Positions 1 through 5,520 of a stretch of 5,520 nt of DNA are shown in pieces. Made by a program: the position numbers and the translations under genes. The DNA is from an uncultured Acidobacteriota bacterium (GTDB lineage Bacteria > Acidobacteriota > Terriglobia > Terriglobales > Acidobacteriaceae): positions 1 through 5,520 of the forward strand of contig CAILBQ010000738.1 in NCBI GenBank assembly GCA_903832475.1. The letters are read 5' to 3'. The notes under the pieces are model-generated. The model did not search any database. It was given only the letters and a program-made list of their open reading frames with translations, and was not told the origin of the DNA. Positions within the stretch are counted from its first letter, which is position 1. Each line of letters opens with the position of its first letter.

Positions 1-589
1 CCAGCAATACCTTGGCTTTGCTGACCAGGGTGCGTGCGCCATCGGCGTCTCCGGTGGCCAGGGCTTCGCGGGCCTGCTTGAGGAACTCGCGAATCTGCGC
101 CGCAGTCTTCACCTCGGTGCTGCTGAGCGGGCGGGTGATGCCGTTCAGGCCTTTTTCCGTCGCGTTGATACTGTCTTCCGTTTCGTTCTTTACGTCGCCC
201 GATGCGCCCCCGGAAAGCTGGCCAATGGCGGGTACGCTCTCGGTGATTTGGTTTCCCGTTGGCGAGGCGGGCGTCGTGGAGTTCGACGCTTCCTGAACGG
301 GCTTAGGGTCTGTCGAGGGTGTGGCCGCAGGCTTCTTGGGATGACGCACCGGCTTCTTCACGGGCTCAGGCGTTTTGGCAGTTTCATTGGTGCTCGTTGG
401 CTGCGGATTTCCGATCACGGGAGGAGGAAGGTCTGCCGGAGAAACGGTCGCGGGCTTGGGAGGAGGCGCATCCACGATCGGCGGCGCCAACGCCTGAGTT
501 TGTGCAGCTTGAACCTTTTTGTGATCGCAACCCTGCAACAACGGCAGCGCCGCCAGCAGCCACAAGGCGTGCTTGTACGTGACCCTCAT
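1..589 (-). CDS. Proline-rich lipoprotein of unknown function (partial, C-terminus beyond left edge)
   Basis: The frame is open from ATG at 589 to the window edge and gives 196 residues with no stop. Residues 1-20 form a lipoprotein signal: basic N-region (Arg2, Lys6), hydrophobic core, then lipobox LLQG followed by Cys21. Asp22 is at +2, which in Enterobacteria favours inner-membrane retention. Residues about 35-111 are a Pro/Thr/Ala/Lys-rich linker (PPP runs, KKPVRHPKKP). From about 119 the chain becomes polar, and 160-196 looks like a helical hairpin (QIREFLKQAREAL, then GDADGARTLVSKAKVLL), similar to one TPR-like repeat. The start is fixed by a good Shine-Dalgarno and by the ATGA overlap with the kinase stop. 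Being third in the operon suggests it serves the two-component system, as accessory or target; this is inference. I do not recognise a named family. The lipoprotein call is firm. Confidence 0.85.
   Translation of the reverse strand, partial: MRVTYKHALWLLAALPLLQGCDHKKVQAAQTQALAPPIVDAPPPKPATVSPADLPPPVIGNPQPTSTNETAKTPEPVKKPVRHPKKPAATPSTDPKPVQEASNSTTPASPTGNQITESVPAIGQLSGGASGDVKNETEDSINATEKGLNGITRPLSSTEVKTAAQIREFLKQAREALATGDADGARTLVSKAKVLL
586..589 (-). other. ATGA stop/start overlap, kinase to lipoprotein
   Basis: On the minus strand the kinase stop TGA (588-586) shares two bases with the lipoprotein ATG (589-587). This geometry is typical of translational coupling and supports one transcript for both genes. 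Confidence 0.85.
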
Positions 590-2477
590 CCTTCAAACCC
601 CTTTGTGCTTTCCACTAACGTCGGCTGAGGATGCCGTCGCCCCCGGTCCGTGACGAGGAGGGGAATTCGCAGTTGGAATTCCGAGCCACGGCCTAGTTCT
701 GATTGTACGTCGATACTTCCATGGTGCAACTGGAGAATTCTGTACGTCATTGCCAAGCCGATCCCGCTACCTCCCGACTTCGTCGTGAAATATAGATCGA
801 AGATCTTAGCCTGCAACTCCGGGGAAATCCCTTCGCCTTCATCTCTTACGCGAATCACTGCCGATTTCCCATCCTCCTCCAGAATCACCTGCAACGTGCC
901 GCCATGCGGCATGGCCTGTGCACCATTTTGCACGACGTTGAGGACGGCCTGCTTGAGCAGGTCGACGTCGATTTTGACGATCATTGGATAAGACGGCTGG
1001 CGACTGGTCAAAGTGACGTTCCGAGTGGACATTTCTGCTGCGGATAATGTCACCACGTCGGCCACGATGTGGCGAAGATCGTATTCCAGCAGCTTGACCT
1101 CGACGGGCCGAGAGAAGTCGACCAGGGTCTGTACCACGCGATCGAGCCGATGAATTTCTGAGTCGATCACTTCGAGGTGCCGGTTGGCGGGGGTCTGAGT
1201 CGAGCCCAGCTTGGTCTTCAGCAGTTCCAGATGCACCACGATGGCGTTAATGGGATTCTTCACCTCGTGACCGACGCCGGAGGTGAGCCGCCCGATGGCC
1301 GCCATTCTGCGCGAAAGCTCCAGCTCACTCTCAATCACTTCGACCGACTCTGTATCATGCAGCGTCAGCAACGCGCCGAGCCCTTGCCTGGAACGGTCAT
1401 CATGGATGAAGTCCAGCGAGACTTCGATGCGATTGCCCGCCTCGGTCACAATTTCTTCCTGCTCCAAGGTCGCCCCGGCATCCCAGGCGTCGCGTACCGT
1501 ACGGCCAAGCACCGTTTCGCGGTCGAAGATGTCGCGAGCATGCTGCCCCAGGATCAGGTTTCGATCGACGTTCAGGAACCGGTTCACTGCGCTCGATACA
1601 AGTACGGTGCGGCCATCTCCGGTGAACAGCAGAATGCCGTCCTGCAGGTTGCCAAGGACCTGATCGAGGTTTTCCTTCAAGGCGGAGAAGACCTCTTCGA
1701 CGTTGCGCATTCTCTGCCCGATTCGTTCGATCTTGTTGGATACGCGAACGACGGTATCGCGCTCCTTCTCCTCCGTGCTTGGTTCTTCCGCGATGGGCGA
1801 CCAATAGTCGAGCTGCATGTTCAGCTCTTCCATGGGACGGAGGGCAAGGTTACCGAGCAGGAACGCAACCAGGAGCGCTGTGGCGAGGGCCAGCCCCATC
1901 AACTCCAGCGCAGCTTTGACCGAGGGCTCGTAGACCTCGCGCAGCAGGGTCGTGCGCACCCCTACATGCACAATTGCGAACAACTCGCCGTTGCTCTCGA
2001 GCGGCACCTCGACGTCATAGACCGCCGGCTTGCCAAAAACGATCTTCAAGAGATCGAGAGCATTGGTATTCAGAAGCTTCTGATAGTCGGTTCGCACCGG
2101 AAGCAGATCGTCTCCGCTGTTGGGCCCGGTAGTGAACAGAACACGATTGGTAGCGTCGCCAATACTGACGTCATACACCGTGGGCGAATAGCGATTGATG
2201 GAAGTCACCATCGCCATGAGCAACGCGTTGTCGCGCACGGCGGTAGCTGCAAGCTGGCGGAGTTGTTCGTGGTCGTTAGGATTGACCCGCTGATCTTTGA
2301 GGCCGGTCTCGAGCGCCAACTGAAGGGCATAGCGAATCTGCCGCGCCACCAGCACGTTGGTGTCATAGGACTGCTTGACCACGGCCTGCAGGAGCTGGCT
2401 CACATAGACCAGCGACAGGATGGCCGTGACCAGGAAGACCAGGCTGGTGATGGCCATGACCAGCTTTGTTTTCAAGC

Positions 2478-2481
<4 letters not shown>
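586..2481 (-). CDS. Membrane sensor histidine kinase, NtrB/ZraS-like (Cache-HAMP-PAS-HisKA-HATPase)
   Basis: This 631-residue kinase probably senses an extracytoplasmic signal and phosphorylates the regulator encoded just upstream. Visible order: TM1 about 8-28; extracytoplasmic domain about 29-190 with a Cache/PDC-like pattern (YDVSIGD near 103, then YDVEVPL and FAIVHVGV near 155-175); TM2 about 191-213; HAMP-like linker with ALRPMEEL; helical stretch about 245-275; PAS about 271-380 (NLQDGILLF); HisKA with phospho-acceptor His405 in GHEVKNPINAI; HATPase_c with N-box Asn515/Asn519, G1 DEGEG at 547-551, F-box FDLYFTTKS at 561-569, and GSGIGLAM from 571. All catalytic boxes are intact. The HExKNP H-box is typical of kinases paired with NtrC-type regulators. 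The start is the ATG overlapping the regulator stop; only a weak GGGG precedes it, so coupling probably drives initiation. A tail of about 22 residues follows the ATPase domain. The ligand is unknown. Confidence 0.95.
598..604 (-). promoter_or_regulatory. Shine-Dalgarno of the lipoprotein gene
   Basis: On the minus strand AAAGGGG lies 8 bases before the ATG at 589, inside the last codons of the kinase gene. It is the strongest ribosome-binding site in the operon. It suggests the lipoprotein can be initiated independently as well as by coupling. Confidence 0.6.
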
Positions 2482-3890
<1,409 letters not shown>

Positions 3891-3893
3891 TGA

Positions 3894-3897
3894 CTCC
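3894..3897 (-). promoter_or_regulatory. Shine-Dalgarno (GGAG) supporting start at 3890
   Basis: On the minus strand CTGGAG precedes the ATG by 3 bases (GGAG-TCA-ATG). The spacing is shorter than ideal. Together with the receiver-domain boundary it still favours ATG 3890 over the upstream in-frame TTG at 3938. Confidence 0.45.
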
Positions 3898-3925
3898 AGT
3901 ATCAACTTGTTTACACGTCTGCCGC

Positions 3926-3972
3926 CGCAAAAGCGCAAAACCGGTCATCGTTTTGCTGCAAAGAGTTGCAAC
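3926..3972. promoter_or_regulatory. Cluster of GCAAA/TTTGC half-sites in the divergent region, candidate operator
   Basis: Within 47 bases there are direct repeats CGCAAAA at 3926-3932 and 3934-3940; a 7-base inverted repeat GCAAAAC (3935-3941) and GTTTTGC (3950-3956) with an 8-base spacer; an 11-base perfect palindrome TTTGCTGCAAA (3952-3962); and an 8-base palindrome GTTGCAAC (3965-3972). The cluster lies 36-82 bases upstream of the regulator ATG and about 90-137 bases upstream of the rhodanese ATG. It could bind the Fis-type HTH of the regulator for autoregulation, or an unrelated repressor. The repeats are seen directly; the function is inferred. No convincing sigma-70 or sigma-54 promoter was identified in 3891-4062. 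Confidence 0.45.
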
Positions 3973-4062
3973 GACAGTCTATATCCGTCTTGCGCCGAGC
4001 GGAACAGGCGGATCAGAGACCGGGTTGGAGGGTGCGGCGCCCCGCCATCGTATTCTGAAGGC

Positions 4063-4386
4063 ATGTATGACTATGAAATCACCGCAATGGATGCTTCCAC
4101 GCTTCTTCAGGAAGGAAAAGCCAAGCTGATCGACGTTCGCGAGCCGTGGGAATATCAGACCGCCCATGTCGAAGGCAGCGTGCTCATTCCCATGGGCGAG
4201 ATTCCCGCTCGCGCCCATCAGGAACTGGATCCTGACGACCGGCTGCTCATCCTTTGCCACCACGGCGCCCGCTCGCTCAGCGTGACAAACTGGCTGCGCC
4301 AGCAAGGATTCGAATCAGCCCAGTCGATTGCCGGCGGCATTGACGCCTGGACATCGCGTGTGGACCCAAAAATTCCGCGTTACTGA
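4063..4386 (+). CDS. Single-domain rhodanese-like sulfurtransferase
   Basis: This is a 107-residue stand-alone rhodanese domain, of the size of GlpE and PspE. Family marks are LIDVREPWEY (22-31), HVEGSVLIPMGEIP (35-48), the active-site loop CHHGARS with catalytic Cys65, and GGIDAW (91-96). The chain ends in VDPKIPRY, a tail common in small bacterial rhodaneses. Such proteins move sulfane sulfur from a donor such as thiosulfate, through a Cys persulfide, to cyanide, thiols or thioredoxin; the true acceptor cannot be told here. There is no signal peptide, so it is probably cytoplasmic. ATG 4063 was chosen because the domain begins within a few residues. AAGG lies just one base before it, a poor Shine-Dalgarno spacing, so ATG 4087 is a weaker alternative that would trim eight residues. 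The frame stays open further upstream to 3874, but that stretch is non-domain sequence and contains the operator-like repeats. It is divergent from the two-component operon. Confidence 0.9.
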   Translation: MYDYEITAMDASTLLQEGKAKLIDVREPWEYQTAHVEGSVLIPMGEIPARAHQELDPDDRLLILCHHGARSLSVTNWLRQQGFESAQSIAGGIDAWTSRVDPKIPRY

Positions 4387-4395
4387 ATTCCCGGC

Positions 4396-5151
4396 TCAGC
4401 GGCCAAAAACGTAAGTCACCTGGATCACCCCGTTGTCGATGCCTGGGTTAGCCCCCGCCGTATCGTGGTTGGAGATGTGATGGTAGCGGTACTCGGCACG
4501 CACGGATTGCTGGCTCTTGGCGCGTTTGGGGCGAAATATCTCCACACCGGCGCCCATGTCAAAGGTGAAGTTAAAATTTCCCGCCTGGAGCACTGGAATC
4601 GGCTGGGTTGAGTACATGTATCCGCCGTGGCCTTCGATGAGGGGCTGCCAGCGCCGCCGCGGCGTGAAGTTCCAGCGAAAGCCAACCGGCGACATGCCTT
4701 CCCCGATCGTCCATTGCCGGCCGCAGGTGTTGACGTATTTGAACGAGAATACGACGCCGGACAGGGTGTAGGTGTCGATCCCGGAGCCGGCATGGCAAGC
4801 TGCATACGGGATGAACGAGAAACTGGAAACCGCTCCCGGCACCGGCAGCAATTCTTGTTCCGTTACGTGCAACACCGGATCACTCTCCAGTGCAACGGGA
4901 AGCAGTTCGCCGTCATATTGCCAGGTCACGATGCGGTTCTGCAATAGCCGGCGGCTATAGCTGACTCCAAATTCAAGCAGTTTCCGATCCTCCGAAGCGC
5001 CCAGCAGGATGTGGCTGGAGTCGTTGGAATACGCCGTGAAGACACCAAAGCTGTTGCCCCGGCTGTAATAGGGACTGGGGGGCTCAGATTGAGCGAAGCA
5101 GGGAATGGTGGAGATCAGGACGGCAAGACAGGACATCAAGCATTTAGGCAT
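4396..5151 (-). CDS. PagL-like lipid A 3-O-deacylase family outer-membrane protein
   Basis: This 251-residue protein has a Sec signal peptide (Lys3, hydrophobic core 5-17, likely cut after CFA at residue 20). The mature part shows about eight alternating amphipathic strands (for example FGVFTAYS, LLEFGVSYS, VGFRWNF, FTFDMGAGVEIF, SVRAEYRYH, GVIQVTYVF), fitting the 8-stranded PagL barrel. The C-terminal signature YRYHHISN followed by NPGID matches the PagL active site: His225, Ser227, Asn235 and Asp239 have the same spacing as His126, Ser128, Asn136 and Glu140 of Pseudomonas PagL as I recall them, with Asp replacing Glu. PagL removes the 3-linked acyl chain from lipid A in the outer membrane. 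It is longer than classical PagL because of a stretch at about 80-150 holding Cys119 and Cys143, a possible disulfide. The end is VFGR, so the aromatic is third from last. No clear Shine-Dalgarno precedes the ATG. The family call is good; activity is inferred. Confidence 0.8.
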   Translation of the reverse strand: MPKCLMSCLAVLISTIPCFAQSEPPSPYYSRGNSFGVFTAYSNDSSHILLGASEDRKLLEFGVSYSRRLLQNRIVTWQYDGELLPVALESDPVLHVTEQELLPVPGAVSSFSFIPYAACHAGSGIDTYTLSGVVFSFKYVNTCGRQWTIGEGMSPVGFRWNFTPRRRWQPLIEGHGGYMYSTQPIPVLQAGNFNFTFDMGAGVEIFRPKRAKSQQSVRAEYRYHHISNHDTAGANPGIDNGVIQVTYVFGR

Positions 5152-5216
5152 GTTGCGGCTTAGACTAGCATTGGGGCGGGACGTTTCGCTGACCGGGTGT
5201 CGAGCCTACTTGTTTT

Positions 5217-5272
5217 CAAGAATCGCATATACTCGCAGGTTAGCCTTCTGTTCAACTCGTCTTCGATTCTTG
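5217..5272. repeat. 9-base perfect inverted repeat flanking a possible -10 element
   Basis: CAAGAATCG at 5217-5225 is the exact reverse complement of CGATTCTTG at 5264-5272, with 38 bases between. A short CTTG-TTTT-CAAG dyad (5209-5220) overlaps the left arm. The repeat lies in the 141-base divergent region between the deacylase and the peptidase. It could be a pair of operator sites or a leader hairpin, or it could be chance. Confidence 0.4.
5228..5233 (+). promoter_or_regulatory. Possible -10 box (TATACT) for the M20 peptidase gene
   Basis: TATACT matches the sigma-70 -10 consensus at five of six positions and lies 59 bases before the peptidase ATG. No good -35 is found at the proper spacing: TTGTTT at 5210-5215 is only 12 bases upstream. 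This is a weak call. Confidence 0.25.
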
Positions 5273-5281
5273 CTTTCGCCT

Positions 5282-5285
5282 GGAG
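5282..5285 (+). promoter_or_regulatory. Shine-Dalgarno (GGAG) of the M20 peptidase gene
   Basis: GGAG, within CTGGAG, sits 7 bases before the ATG at 5293. This is good spacing and supports that start. Confidence 0.6.
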
Positions 5286-5292
5286 TTCCGTC

Positions 5293-5520
5293 ATGTCATC
5301 GGCCGCCATTGCCTACGCCCGCCAGCATCAATCCCGCTTCCTGAACGAACTCAAAGCCCTTTTGCGGATTCCGTCGATTTCGACCGACCCAGAGCATAAG
5401 GGGGATGTTCGCCATGCTGCGGAGGTACTCAAGGGGGAACTAGAACGCATCGGCATGGAGCATGTGCGCCTGATCGAAACCGGCTCGGAGGAAAAGCCCG
5501 GTCATCCGCTGGTGTACGCC
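5293..5520 (+). CDS. M20-family metallopeptidase, probable dipeptidase (partial, N-terminal 76 residues)
   Basis: The frame is open from ATG 5293 to the right edge, 76 complete codons. The N-terminus is typical of M20 dipeptidases and carboxypeptidases: FLNELKALLRIPSIST (16-31), where the substrate-side helix runs into the conserved L-x-IPSIS turn, then HKGDVRHAAEVL and a helix ending in ERIGMEHVRLIE, then HPLVYA leading into the first catalytic strand. The zinc ligands (the HxD motif and later Glu/Asp/His residues) lie beyond the window, so catalytic integrity cannot be judged. There is no signal peptide, so a cytoplasmic peptide-degrading role is likely. It is divergent from the deacylase gene and separated by 141 bases. 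Other M20 members (succinyl-diaminopimelate desuccinylase, acetylornithine deacetylase) cannot be fully excluded from this fragment. Confidence 0.8.
   Translation, partial: MSSAAIAYARQHQSRFLNELKALLRIPSISTDPEHKGDVRHAAEVLKGELERIGMEHVRLIETGSEEKPGHPLVYA

Noticed and set aside
384..596. Minus-strand 70-codon frame starting at 596
   Set aside because: It overlaps the lipoprotein gene in another frame. The lipoprotein frame has signal peptide, lipobox, Shine-Dalgarno and coupling, so this one is a shadow.
12..628. Plus-strand frames at 12-296, 248-628 and 319-582
   Set aside because: They are antisense to the lipoprotein, overlap one another, and have Arg/Ser-rich products typical of shadow frames in GC-rich DNA.
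3891..3938. Upstream TTG start extending the regulator by 16 residues
   Set aside because: The extra residues are not receiver sequence and run into the repeat cluster. ATG 3890 has a GGAG and places the receiver at the very N-terminus as usual.
3891..4062. Possible sigma-54 promoter (GG-N10-GC)
   Set aside because: Several TTGC and TTTGC elements occur, but none has a GG at the required distance with the TGGC context. The plus-strand GG-N10-GC near 4027-4040 lacks the flanking consensus.
4384..4398. Terminator between the convergent rhodanese and deacylase genes
   Set aside because: Only 9 bases separate the stops. The GAATTC palindrome and GC-rich CCGGCTCAGCGG form no stable stem with a following T-run.

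Overview
The window looks like ordinary chromosomal DNA from a moderately GC-rich Gram-negative bacterium. It encodes a lipoprotein, a predicted outer-membrane beta-barrel of the lipid A deacylase type, and an NtrC-type (sigma-54) two-component pair. The protein style (rhodanese ending in IPRY, long PagL-like barrel, M20 dipeptidase) reminds me most of Acidobacteriota. That placement is an impression from protein character and was not tested. There are no mobile elements, RNA genes or CRISPR arrays.

Layout. From 3890 down to the left edge, a compact minus-strand operon encodes a sigma-54-dependent response regulator (2478-3890), its membrane sensor histidine kinase (586-2481) and a proline-rich lipoprotein (1-589, cut by the left edge). 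Both junctions are 4-base ATGA stop/start overlaps, so the three proteins are probably made together by coupled translation. A 172-base divergent region (3891-4062) carries a dense cluster of GCAAA/TTTGC half-sites and palindromes. It separates the operon from a plus-strand single-domain rhodanese (4063-4386). Convergent with the rhodanese, and only 9 bases away, is a minus-strand PagL-like outer-membrane deacylase (4396-5151). A second divergent region (5152-5292) contains a 9-base perfect inverted repeat. After it an M20-family peptidase starts on the plus strand (5293 to the right edge, N-terminal 76 residues only).

How the parts may work together. The kinase has two membrane segments around a Cache-like extracytoplasmic domain, then HAMP, PAS, HisKA and HATPase domains. 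It should phosphorylate the receiver of the regulator encoded just upstream, whose intact GAFTGA motif implies activation of sigma-54 promoters. The lipoprotein has Asp directly after the lipidated Cys, so it may stay at the inner membrane near the kinase. An envelope-sensing role, loosely like ZraPSR, is a reasonable but unproven reading. The rhodanese, deacylase and peptidase show no clear functional link to the operon beyond adjacency. No target sigma-54 promoter was recognised in the window.
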